Source: an uncultured Lachnospiraceae bacterium (GTDB taxonomy: Bacteria > Bacillota > Clostridia > Lachnospirales > Lachnospiraceae). Taken from it: DNA of 64,000 nt. The notes beneath the pieces were generated by a model, which saw nothing but the letters and a program-made list of their open reading frames with translations, made no database searches and had not been told where the DNA came from. Below, piece after piece: positions 1 through 6,952 of this stretch. The stretch is taken from contig CAJUNB010000002.1 of the NCBI GenBank assembly GCA_910587635.1, forward strand, positions 1-64,000, read 5' to 3'. Within the stretch, counting starts at the first letter, position 1, and each line of letters opens with the position of its first letter. Both the position numbers and the translations under genes were made by a program.

Positions 1-10
1 AGGTAGGAAG

Positions 11-135
11 AACCCTTTAGGGTTGGGCAGGTAAATGATGTTGCGGCTGGCGAGCCTTTCGATGAGTCTTTAGACTCTAGTGCCGGTAACAAGCCCTTAT
101 AGGGCGTGAGCAAACCACCGGCTAAGCCGGTGGTT
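11..135 (+). mobile_element. Stacked hairpins; possible right end (with guide-type RNA) of an IS200/IS605-like element
   Basis: Four perfect inverted repeats follow one another: 11-16/19-24 (AACCCT/AGGGTT), 64-69/72-77 (GAGTCT/AGACTC), 93-97/101-105 (GCCCT/AGGGC) and a long one at 113-123/125-135 (AACCACCGGCT/AGCCGGTGGTT). A last strong hairpin close to an end is typical of IS200/IS605 elements, and their TnpB-associated RNA occupies the right end. The coding part would lie left of the window, so this is inference from structure only. A decayed symporter gene begins about 95 bases downstream, which fits an insertion or deletion point. It could also be a structured RNA or a plain terminator region. 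Confidence 0.35.
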
Positions 136-230
136 CTGATTTATAAAGTTTATAATAAACTTTTTCCTGGTACTGTTTCATCCCGATTTTGGAAAACTCT
201 TCATTTTTTCTTTCCACGGTTATACGGGCA

Positions 231-534
231 GGGCCCGGCAATGTTTTTGAAGTAACTGGAGCCATTTCAATTGGCGTTCCTGGAGCTTTGTTCTTGATGC
301 GGGCCTCTGCTTTTCTGGTTTTTCCGCACAGTATTTACGGAAGAGTATAAATCTGAGGCCGTATTTTCTGGAACTTTTGGCTTTGCCTTAATCCGGGGTG
401 TGGAGCGAGAACTGGTGTCCAATGAAGTCGGCCAGGGAACGATCATCATGTGGACGGCTGCTTCTGATGCCACGCATTCTTACGATCAGGGGTGTGTACA
501 GGCGTTGGGAGTATTTTTTCAATGTTCAATATAA
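231..534 (+). pseudogene. Decayed alanine/sodium symporter (AGCS family) fragment
   Basis: Two reading frames carry recognisable AGCS pieces. From 231 the translation begins GPGNVFEVTGAISIGVPGAL, matching the GPGNI-GVATAI-GGPGA segment of the family. From about 313, in another frame, it reads FRTVF...SNEVGQGTIIMWTAA...HSYDQGCVQALGVFF, matching the later SNEAG-G-...HP--QG--QALGVF segment. The roughly 130 residues normally between them are missing and the frame changes near 310-325. The C-terminal third is lost: the frame stops at 532-534, just before the convergent MATE gene. No start codon or N-terminal part remains. It was probably deleted together with the neighbouring insertion-type sequence. 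Confidence 0.7.
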
Positions 535-537
535 AAA

Positions 538-1863
538 TCATGGTTGTTTCCAGGGCGCTTTTCTGTAAAAGAACACCGACAGTAAGGTGGAAATACACCA
601 TCCTACTGGCCAGGCACACCAGATACCCACATATCCCCACTGGCGTGAAAGAAGAAAGGCGAACAGGACACGGAGGACCAGATCCGTAAAGGTGGCAGTC
701 ATAAACTGTTTCATCAGCCCGGCTCCACGCAGGATGCCATCGGCCACAAGCTTTATGGCAATGATAAAATAAAAGGGTGCTACAATTTTCAGAAACTGTG
801 TTCCCGACAGCAGAGCAAGCTCCGACGGCTTTTCCATAAAGAAGCGTATGAATAGACTGTTGGCCAGGAGGTATAAGAGTACGATGGGCAGACAAAGGAT
901 CCATACCAGTTTGATGGCGGCACGGAAGCCAGCTTTGACCCGGGAAGGGATGTTGGCGCCGAGATTTTGTGCCGTATAATTGGAAACGCCGTTTCCAAGG
1001 GTTGTGAGAGAAGTTATGACCAGGTTATTCAGTTTGATGGCTGCCGAGTATCCGGCAATGACACCGGGGCCAAAGCCGTTGATCATGCTCTGAATCATAA
1101 TATTACCTACAGAAATGTAGGTTTGCTGTAGAATGCTTGGTACGGCGATTAAGGCAGTTTTTTTCAGCAAATCTATGGAGAACAGTGAAACTTTTCCTTC
1201 GGTGGGAATCGCAGACAGTCTCTTTTTTATTACAAATAGGGACAGGATACAGCTCACACCCTGGCAGAGAAAAGTGGCCCAGGCGACGCCGGATACCTCC
1301 ATATGAAGAGCGGAGACGAAAAGGATGTCTACCAGGATATTGGAAGTGGAAGAAAAGGCCAGGAAGAAAAACGGTGTCCGGGAGTCTCCCAGAGCCGAGA
1401 AGATTCCGGTTGCTACATTATAAAAGAGCAGAAACGGAAGTCCAAAGATATAGATGTTCAGGTACAGCCGGGAATCACCAAAAATCGTATCCGGGGTGTG
1501 GATGAGAGTAAGCAGCCTGGAACAGCCGACAATACCGGTCAGCATCAGCAGCAGACAAAGTATTGCACTGGCAATCAGAGAGGTGGATATGGCAGTTTTC
1601 ATTTCCCGATATTGTTTTGCACCAAACAGGCGTGAGACGATAACGGAGCATCCGATATTACAGCCGAAAGCGAAGGCAATGAAGATGAGCGTGATCTCGT
1701 AGCTGTTTCCCACAGCAGCCAGAGCTGTTTCTCCGATATATTTTCCTGCCACAAAACTGTCGGCAATATTGTATAATTGTTGAAAGATAATACTGCCGAA
1801 CAATGGTATGCAAAACTGCCACAGGACAGTTTCCGGTTTTCCTTTTGTCAAATCTCTGTTCAT
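538..1863 (-). CDS. MATE family multidrug/sodium antiporter
   Basis: A 441-residue integral membrane protein of the MATE (NorM/DinF-like) family, expected to export drugs or metabolites in exchange for Na+ or H+ at the cytoplasmic membrane. It has the normal family length, with about twelve hydrophobic segments in two homologous halves; the N-terminal half contains the typical FQQLYNIADSFVAGKYIGE stretch and the second half starts near a PSILQQ motif. The start at 1863 is supported by an AGGAAAGG ribosome binding site. It is divergent from a LysR-type regulator across a 240-base gap that contains a palindrome, so regulation by that LysR is likely. The substrate cannot be told from sequence. 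Confidence 0.9.
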   Translation of the reverse strand: MNRDLTKGKPETVLWQFCIPLFGSIIFQQLYNIADSFVAGKYIGETALAAVGNSYEITLIFIAFAFGCNIGCSVIVSRLFGAKQYREMKTAISTSLIASAILCLLLMLTGIVGCSRLLTLIHTPDTIFGDSRLYLNIYIFGLPFLLFYNVATGIFSALGDSRTPFFFLAFSSTSNILVDILFVSALHMEVSGVAWATFLCQGVSCILSLFVIKKRLSAIPTEGKVSLFSIDLLKKTALIAVPSILQQTYISVGNIMIQSMINGFGPGVIAGYSAAIKLNNLVITSLTTLGNGVSNYTAQNLGANIPSRVKAGFRAAIKLVWILCLPIVLLYLLANSLFIRFFMEKPSELALLSGTQFLKIVAPFYFIIAIKLVADGILRGAGLMKQFMTATFTDLVLRVLFAFLLSRQWGYVGIWCAWPVGWCISTLLSVFFYRKAPWKQP

Positions 1864-2014
1864 TTCAATTATCCTTTCCTCATTATTATTTTTTTCATCA
1901 TTCTATTTGAACTTTATGTCTTCGATCTATAGTAGAAATGCATTGCATATTTGTCTGACTGGTATTATACTTCCTGTAAAACAATTTGCAAAATATATGT
2001 TTTATTATATTGCC

Positions 2015-2029
2015 ATATCAAATTGATAT
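2015..2029. promoter_or_regulatory. Candidate LysR-type operator between MATE and lysR genes
   Basis: A perfect 15-base palindrome, ATATCAA-A-TTGATAT, sits in the A+T-rich divergent spacer. LysR regulators bind interrupted dyads of the T-N11-A type near their own promoter, so this is the best candidate site for the regulator encoded immediately downstream. Assignment is by position and symmetry only. Confidence 0.45.
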
Positions 2030-2104
2030 AATAAATAGTATAGTTCAGGACGTGTATCCAATTGTCCACTGGGGATATATCAGACAGGAGAATACAGAGG
2101 AAAG

Positions 2105-2989
2105 ATGAACATCAGCTATGAATATTATCGTATTTTTTACTATGCTGCAAAATATAGGAATCTCACATTGGCGGCAGAAATGCTGCACAGCAGTCAGCCC
2201 AATATTTCCCGGACAATCAGGCTGATGGAGGAGGAACTGGGCTGTCGGCTTCTGATTCGATCGAACAGAGGGATTTCTCTAACGCCGGAAGGGGAAAAAC
2301 TCTATTCCCATGTGAGGATTGCCGTGGGACAGTTACAGCGGGCGGAAGAGGAACTGGAGATGCTCACTGGGCTACATGGAGGAGCCGTTTCTGTTGGTGC
2401 CAGTGAAACGGCTCTGCATCTTTTGCTCCTTCCCGTACTTGGGAAATTTAAGGAAGCCTGTCCGAGGGTGGGAGTCCGGATCCGCAATCATCTGACGGCG
2501 CAGGCTGTGAAGGCGGTAAAAGAAGGGGCTGTGGATTTTGCCGTCGTTGCTTCGCCTGCGGATATCCCGGGTTTCCTGAAGGCGAGTCCCCTTATGAAGT
2601 TTCAGGATATTCTGATCGGGGGAAATGTTTTTCGGGAGTTATCGAAGTCTCCGGTGTCTCTGCTGGAGGTGAACAGGTATCCGCTGATCTGCCTGGGGGA
2701 AAATACGATGAGTTCCCGTTTCTTTGAGAGTTTTTATCAGGAAAATGGACTGGTATGGAAGCCGGATTTTGAAGCGGCTACTACAGATCAGATTCTTCCT
2801 ATGGTGAAATATGGTCTGGGGCTTGGATTTTTCCCAGAAAAACTGGCTGAAAAAGCACTGGATGCGGGAGAAATCTGCCGGATCCCACTACAGGAGCGGA
2901 TTCCCTGCCGGGAAATTCTACTTGTGGAGAACAGAGAACAGTCCTTGAGCGTGGCGGCAGAGGCACTGAAAAATTTGCTTATACATTAA
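2105..2989 (+). CDS. LysR family transcriptional regulator
   Basis: A 294-residue LysR-type regulator. Residues 1-60 form the winged HTH, with the recognition region SSQPNISRTIRLMEEELGC and the following LLIRSNRGISLTPEG wing; residues about 90-290 form the periplasmic-binding-like effector domain. The start is preceded by a GAGAATACAGAGGAAAG region. It is divergent from the MATE gene and probably controls it in response to a small molecule; the effector is unknown. No other target is apparent, since the convergent neighbour downstream is a second MATE gene read on the opposite strand. Confidence 0.9.
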   Translation: MNISYEYYRIFYYAAKYRNLTLAAEMLHSSQPNISRTIRLMEEELGCRLLIRSNRGISLTPEGEKLYSHVRIAVGQLQRAEEELEMLTGLHGGAVSVGASETALHLLLLPVLGKFKEACPRVGVRIRNHLTAQAVKAVKEGAVDFAVVASPADIPGFLKASPLMKFQDILIGGNVFRELSKSPVSLLEVNRYPLICLGENTMSSRFFESFYQENGLVWKPDFEAATTDQILPMVKYGLGLGFFPEKLAEKALDAGEICRIPLQERIPCREILLVENREQSLSVAAEALKNLLIH

Positions 2990-3015
2990 AAAAATAACTT
3001 TGTCCACGTCGGACA
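2990..3015 (-). terminator. Weak terminator-like hairpin below second MATE gene
   Basis: The short stem TGTCC/GGACA (3001-3005/3011-3015) is followed on the minus strand by an A+T-rich stretch ending in seven T. It is the only candidate 3' end for the convergent MATE gene, but the stem is only five base pairs. Confidence 0.3.
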
Positions 3016-3041
3016 TTTATAAGGCAGTGAAAGGGTAGAAA

Positions 3042-4430
3042 TTATGATACAGACTGTGTAGCAGGAGTGGAAGCCACTTCTTTGCCCTGAATAGAAATAC
3101 GGGTTTTTCTGATTTCTTTTGTATAGATGAAGGCAGAGAAGCCTGCGCATACAAATTCTGTGGTGCAGAAGGCATACCATACGCCGTTTGCGCCTGAAAA
3201 TCTGGTAAGGATACAGGCTGCCGGTATCATAAGAAAGATATATCGAAGGAGAGAGATCAGCAGTGACTGACAGCCTTTTCCAAGTCCTTCCAATGCGCCG
3301 GAACAGGTGACGGAAACGGCGGATATGACAAAGCCGAGGCTGATGATACGCAGCGCGGTTATTCCGATGGATATGGTTTCGGTGCTGTCAGAAAACAATC
3401 CGATCAATCGATCTGGTATGCACCATGACAGTGTCATGCCAAGAAGCATGATACCCATATTCATAATCAGTGCGGTGCGGTAGATCTTTTTGACACGGCC
3501 ATGTTCTCCGGCTCCGAGGTTGTAACCCATCAGTGGCCGGATGCCCTGTATGATTCCGTTGGCGGTCAGATAGATAAATGTTTGCAGCTTATAATAGACA
3601 CCGAGAACGAGGACATATTTTTCTGAAAAATCCGCCAGGAGACCGTTCAATACGGAGATCAGCAGGGAAGGAAGTGCCAGGTTCAGAGTGGCCGATATTC
3701 CTACGGAATACAGTTTTTTCAGGATCGATGTGTCGAATTTCATGTAGGTTCGGCTTATTTTTATCGGTGTATGATGGCAGGCATAGAAGAGCAGATAGAG
3801 CAAAAGTGTGACACTCTGTCCGATTCCGGTGGCATAGGCTGCCCCGGAGATGCCCATGGCAGGAAAAAATCCGTAACCGAAGATCATGAGCGGATCCAAA
3901 ATGATATTTACAATACAGCCGCACATCATACTGAACATGGATATTTTCATATTGCCTGTGGACTGAAAGATTTTCTCAAAAGACAGAGTCAAAGCGATAA
4001 TGGGAGAAAAGAGAAAAGCTCTGTTTGCATAAAGCAGTGCCAGGGCTGTAATTTCTGTGTCAGAAGAAAAGTTTTTCAGAAACAGAGGCATTCCTGCAAT
4101 ACACAAAACGGTCAAAATGACACCGTGAAGGAAACTGAAAAAAGTACCTTGTGTGGCTGCTCTATTTGCACGTACCTGGTCTTCGGCACCCAGATAGAAG
4201 GAAATACATGCATTGATACCGATTCCAAATCCGATGGCAATGGCGTTGATCAGATTTTGCATAGGATAGACAAGAGCCAGAGCCGTCATGGCATCCTCAC
4301 TGACCTTGGCTACGAAATAGCTGTCAATAATGTTGTACAGGGAATTGACAGCCATGGAAATGACCATGGGAAGCGACATGGATAATACGAGGGGAAGTAT
4401 TTTTTTCTCTTTCATAAATGTTTGTTCCAT
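3042..4430 (-). CDS. MATE family efflux transporter
   Basis: A 462-residue MATE transporter, a paralogue of the gene at 538-1863 but clearly diverged. It begins MEQTFMKEKKILPLVLSMSL and contains the family landmarks NSLYNIIDSYFVAKVSEDAM (TM1-2) and PLMGYNLGAGEHGRVKKI at the start of the second half. The start at 4430 was chosen over an upstream in-frame ATG at 4499 because an AAGGAG site stands eight bases before it and because the extra 23 residues fall in the leader. The gene has its own consensus promoter about 250 bases upstream, with an intrinsic terminator between promoter and start, suggesting attenuation. Substrate unknown. Confidence 0.9.
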   Translation of the reverse strand: MEQTFMKEKKILPLVLSMSLPMVISMAVNSLYNIIDSYFVAKVSEDAMTALALVYPMQNLINAIAIGFGIGINACISFYLGAEDQVRANRAATQGTFFSFLHGVILTVLCIAGMPLFLKNFSSDTEITALALLYANRAFLFSPIIALTLSFEKIFQSTGNMKISMFSMMCGCIVNIILDPLMIFGYGFFPAMGISGAAYATGIGQSVTLLLYLLFYACHHTPIKISRTYMKFDTSILKKLYSVGISATLNLALPSLLISVLNGLLADFSEKYVLVLGVYYKLQTFIYLTANGIIQGIRPLMGYNLGAGEHGRVKKIYRTALIMNMGIMLLGMTLSWCIPDRLIGLFSDSTETISIGITALRIISLGFVISAVSVTCSGALEGLGKGCQSLLISLLRYIFLMIPAACILTRFSGANGVWYAFCTTEFVCAGFSAFIYTKEIRKTRISIQGKEVASTPATQSVS

Positions 4431-4504
4431 AATGATTCTCCTTTTTTGTTCTATATGCGGTGCGCCTTGTCGCAATATTCCTGTCCGTGAGCTGCGCATC
4501 TATA

Positions 4505-4548
4505 TTTTGTTCTATAAGTGATAGCGGTGCATTTCCTATAGAACAAAA
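4505..4548. repeat. TTTTGTTCTATA inverted repeat
   Basis: TTTTGTTCTATA (4505-4516) and TATAGAACAAAA (4537-4548) form a 12-base inverted repeat around a 20-base spacer that ends with ATTTCC. A related palindrome with the same TTGTTCTATAGGAAAT core lies after the tRNA-Leu pair at 38634-38678, so this may be a dispersed intergenic repeat of the genome. It lies in the leader of the MATE gene, overlapping the T-tract of its terminator. Confidence 0.5.
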
Positions 4549-4579
4549 AACCACACAACTGCATAAGCAATTGTGTGGT
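4545..4579 (-). terminator. Intrinsic terminator in the MATE leader
   Basis: On the minus strand ACCACACAA and TTGTGTGGT pair (4571-4579 with 4550-4558), with a further TGC/GCA pairing inside, followed at once by a run of T (4545-4549). No gene on this strand ends upstream; the hairpin lies between the promoter at 4686-4714 and the MATE start at 4430. It is therefore more likely a conditional attenuator than a simple 3' end. Confidence 0.65.
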
Positions 4580-4685
4580 GAAAAAAGATTCCTCTTGAAA
4601 AAACCACTCCTATCAAGGTTTTATTTGAAGTTTTGTGCCATGCGATCAGCACATGACTGATATCCAGTGGGGTAAATCTTTATTT

Positions 4686-4714
4686 ATCATATATCAAACC
4701 GGAAAAAAGGTCAA
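4686..4714 (-). promoter_or_regulatory. Promoter of the MATE gene
   Basis: On the minus strand a -35 TTGACC (4709-4714) and a -10 TATGAT (4686-4691) are separated by exactly 17 bases. Transcription would begin near 4679 and give a leader of about 250 bases before the MATE start codon. Confidence 0.7.
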
Positions 4715-4867
4715 GAGGCAGGTGGATTCATTTTCAGGAATGACTGTAAGATTACAATACCGTTCCGAAAAAAGCAAAAATACCTCTTGCCAAAATTCCT
4801 AGGGTATGGTAATATGTACAAGGCGTTTCCAAAGATACGGCAGAAAGGGAAGAAAAGTCCCGGATAA

Positions 4868-4939
4868 GGCTCCGTGGTCAAGCGGTTAAGACATCGCCCT
4901 TTCACGGCGGTAACACGGGTTCGATTCCCGTCGGAGTCA
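4868..4939 (+). tRNA. tRNA-Glu (anticodon TTC)
   Basis: Cloverleaf with acceptor GGCTCCG/CGGAGTC plus A, T-loop GGTTCGATTCC and anticodon loop CTTTCAC, giving TTC for glutamate. First of a run of five tRNA genes. CCA is not encoded. Confidence 0.95.
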
Positions 4940-4946
4940 GTTATAC

Positions 4947-5020
4947 GGACCTTTAGCTCAGTTGGTTAGAGCAACCGGCTCATAACCGGTCGGTCCTGGG
5001 TTCGAGTCCCCGAAGGTCCA
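4947..5020 (+). tRNA. tRNA-Met (anticodon CAT), probably elongator
   Basis: Acceptor GGACCTT/AAGGTCC plus A, anticodon loop CTCATAA with CAT. The first base pair is G-C and the anticodon stem lacks three G-C pairs next to the loop, which argues against initiator tRNA. A lysidine-modified tRNA-Ile2 cannot be excluded from the anticodon alone. Confidence 0.9.
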
Positions 5021-5033
5021 TTTTGCATATTAA

Positions 5034-5078
5034 TATCGCACGTAAGCGTCTAAAGGACAGACGCTAAGTGCTCATAAC
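5034..5078 (+). repeat. 45-base hairpin repeat, copy 1, between tRNA genes
   Basis: The 45 bases starting TATCGCACGTAAGCGTCT and ending GTGCTCATAAC recur without change at 5127-5171. Inside, AGCGTCT and AGACGCT form a seven-base-pair stem with a seven-base loop. Between the copies lie 48 bases with a CTCGCC/GGCGAG inverted pair. The arrangement suggests a duplicated tRNA-operon spacer or a small structured RNA. Confidence 0.7.
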
Positions 5079-5126
5079 GCCTCGCCTGGTAAGCTCGTAA
5101 AGAACCTCGCTAACGGCGGCGAGATG

Positions 5127-5171
5127 TATCGCACGTAAGCGTCTAAAGGACAGACGCTAAGTGCTCATAAC
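5127..5171 (+). repeat. 45-base hairpin repeat, copy 2
   Basis: Identical to 5034-5078 and ending three bases before the tRNA-Asp gene. The position directly before a mature tRNA 5' end means it would be part of the RNase P-cleaved leader. Confidence 0.7.
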
Positions 5172-5173
5172 AA

Positions 5174-5247
5174 GGCCCAGTGGCTCAGTTGGTTAGAGCG
5201 TCGCCCTGTCACGGCGAAGGTCGTCGGTTCGAGTCCGATCTGGGTCG
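5174..5247 (+). tRNA. tRNA-Asp (anticodon GTC)
   Basis: Acceptor GGCCCAG/CTGGGTC with discriminator G, anticodon stem TCGCC/GGCGA and loop CTGTCAC giving GTC for aspartate. Confidence 0.95.
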
Positions 5248-5263
5248 TTTTTCAGAAACATAG

Positions 5264-5336
5264 GGGATCTTAGCTCAGCTGGGAGAGCATCTGCCTTACA
5301 AGCAGAGGGTCATAGGTTCGAGCCCTATAGGTCCCA
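5264..5336 (+). tRNA. tRNA-Val (anticodon TAC)
   Basis: Acceptor GGGATCT/AGGTCCC with one G-T pair and discriminator A, T-stem ATAGG/CCTAT, anticodon loop CTTACAA giving TAC for valine. Confidence 0.95.
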
Positions 5337-5346
5337 TTTGTTTTAT

Positions 5347-5432
5347 GCCGCAGTGGCGGAACTGGCAGACGCCCGGGACTTAAAATCCCGTGGGTAGTGA
5401 TACCCGTACCGGTTCGATTCCGGTCTGCGGCA
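5347..5432 (+). tRNA. tRNA-Leu (anticodon TAA)
   Basis: 86 bases with a long variable arm (TGGGTAGTGATACCCG), acceptor GCCGCAG/CTGCGGC plus A, anticodon loop CTTAAAA giving TAA for leucine. Last tRNA of the cluster. Confidence 0.95.
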
Positions 5433-5438
5433 GCTTAT

Positions 5439-5476
5439 AAGTGCTTCAATCTTTGCAGGTTGGGGCACTTTTTATC
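5439..5476 (+). terminator. Terminator of the tRNA cluster
   Basis: AAGTGCTTCAA (5439-5449) pairs over all 11 positions, with two G-T pairs, with TTGGGGCACTT (5460-5470), followed by TTTTA. It lies seven bases after the tRNA-Leu gene. Confidence 0.85.
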
Positions 5477-5564
5477 ATCTAGGAAATTCCTTTTCGACAT
5501 GGTTCAGGACGTGAGTTCCCTTGTTCCCTGAGGGCACCTTCAGCGAATAATTGGAGGTTGTAAA

Positions 5565-5837
5565 ATGAAGAAAATTTTTGAAAAGGTGAATTGGAAAATA
5601 TTCAACCTGGCCTTATGGATTGAAATTATTTTATCTTATTTTTTACCTTTTAGGATAGTAAATGATTCTCAGTACCAGGTGGGTTTTCCCATACCATTTT
5701 TATTTGTAAACGCTGTTGGATTTGGTATCAGCCCGTTTCTGTCAATGCATTTTAACCCATTAGGGTTGTTATTTAATGGAATTACAATTTATTTTCTTCT
5801 TATTTTTATGATTAAATTATTCAGAAAAAATGCGTAG
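5565..5837 (+). CDS. Small membrane protein of unknown function
   Basis: A 90-residue protein rich in Phe, Ile and Leu with about three hydrophobic segments (roughly residues 14-32, 43-60 and 66-84) and basic ends (MKKIFEKVNWK at the start, KLFRKNA at the end). No family is recognised. A GGAGG site seven bases before the ATG supports translation. The gene is richer in A+T than its surroundings and stands alone between the tRNA terminator and a convergent unknown gene, so it may be a recent acquisition or a remnant of a longer membrane protein. Confidence 0.6.
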   Translation: MKKIFEKVNWKIFNLALWIEIILSYFLPFRIVNDSQYQVGFPIPFLFVNAVGFGISPFLSMHFNPLGLLFNGITIYFLLIFMIKLFRKNA

Positions 5838-5866
5838 CAAAAAGCGCCTCACAAATGTGAAACGCC
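5836..5866 (-). terminator. Terminator of the gene at 5890-6252
   Basis: GCGCCTCACA (5844-5853) and TGTGAAACGC (5856-5865) pair over ten positions; on the minus strand the stem is followed by TTTTTG. It serves the minus-strand gene ending at 5890. Confidence 0.75.
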
Positions 5867-5889
5867 TTCAGGAATTTCAGGAAATATCT

Positions 5890-6252
5890 TTAAATAACTT
5901 TAAATAACTTTTCATACAGGTACGTATACTCAGGAAGCTGGTTCATATAGGGCTGCAGTGTTTTTCTGATTTGCTTTAGTTCTTCTGGTTCAGCTTCAAA
6001 GACGGCATGTTCACTGCCGCCTGCCTGTATCGTATCTTCTGCCATTTCATTCAATAGAATCCAACAGAGCATGTCGGCATCTGAAATAATACGGCTTTCC
6101 CCAATATCCTGCTTTTTTATGGAAATCTGCATCAGAATATAACCAAGTTTATCAGACCATAGCCACTCAATGTAGGGGCTTGTCATTATGTAATCTTGAA
6201 ATACATTGACGACTTTCTCAATTTCCTCATTTTTTTTCGCTTTTTGCACCAT
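5890..6252 (-). CDS. Conserved hypothetical protein
   Basis: A 120-residue soluble, acidic protein. I do not recognise a family. The sequence has a helical N-terminal half (NEEIEKVVNVFQDYI), a patch YILMQISIKKQDIGESRII that could form beta strands, and a C-terminal helix-rich part ending LPEYTYLYEKLFKVI. The start at 6252 was chosen over an in-frame ATG at 6321 because an AGGAGG site lies nine bases before it. It has its own terminator at 5836-5866 and is monocistronic. Confidence 0.6.
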   Translation of the reverse strand: MVQKAKKNEEIEKVVNVFQDYIMTSPYIEWLWSDKLGYILMQISIKKQDIGESRIISDADMLCWILLNEMAEDTIQAGGSEHAVFEAEPEELKQIRKTLQPYMNQLPEYTYLYEKLFKVI

Positions 6253-6527
6253 AAATCTGTCCTCCTGTCCTGCCGGGCCTTTTTCTTCTATTATACATGG
6301 GACAGTATGAGGATTGGGCATGTAAATAATGGATGTAATGGAGAAAATTGCAAAATAAATATTGCAGGACCTGGCAGCTTATGTTACCAGTCTGTTTACT
6401 CGTTGACAGAAACACTGTTGACGGTTTCACCTTACATTTGCTTTATGAATATTATGGTATCTCCTCGGGGAGATAGATAGACGGATTCTATATGGATTAC
6501 AAGACCACGGTATAGTATGCTCTTTAG

Positions 6528-6840
6528 GCGGCCATTGCTACAGTGATTGGGTATTTATTTGCAGACCTTTTTTTGTTGTTATCGTTAGAAAGAAAAGTAA
6601 AATTGTATCCATGAATCCAAAAGAGATTAAGATACCGGCAGAGCATATCGGCAGATTTTAAGAATCGTAATACCTGCCTCTGTCACAAACTTAATGCAAA
6701 ATGTAAGCGTCGTCCTGGTGATTGCATACAATGCGTTTGGATATATGGGAATTATCGTTTCGCAGGCAATAGCAGATGTTTTGACAGCAATGATTGCCAT
6801 GATATTATTTAAAAGACAGTTATACAGAGAATTTCATTAA
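6528..6840 (+). pseudogene. Decayed MATE transporter fragment
   Basis: Translation in changing frames gives MATE-like pieces: AIATVIGYLFADLFLLLSLE from 6528, then MNPKEIKIPAEHIGR, then ILRIVIPASVTNLMQNVSVV leading into AYNAFGYMGIIVSQAIADVL and a C-terminal LFKRQLYREFH ending at 6839. The PASVTNLMQN stretch resembles the start of the second MATE half and the SQAIADVLTA stretch the last segments, so the middle of that half has been deleted. There are at least two frameshifts and no N-terminal half. Bases 6253-6527 upstream contain no recognisable gene. Confidence 0.65.
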
Positions 6841-6887
6841 ATGTTTTTCGCACGGGTAAGAAAGCAAGTGTGTATTCATCTGAAAAG

Positions 6888-6922
6888 CAGAAAACAGGCC
6901 GGATTTATAAAGTCCGGCCTGT
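6888..6922 (-). terminator. Terminator of the TrpB-like gene
   Basis: ACAGGCCGGA (6894-6903) pairs with TCCGGCCTGT (6913-6922); on the minus strand the stem is followed by TTTCTGCTTTT. It lies 30 bases past the stop codon at 6953. Confidence 0.85.
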
Positions 6923-6952
6923 AGTCGATTTCATGTAGAAAAATTTTTTTCC

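Noticed and set aside
4868..5432. A rRNA operon linked to the tRNA cluster
   Set aside because: No 5S, 16S or 23S sequence is present next to the five tRNAs; upstream is the MATE leader and downstream a terminator.
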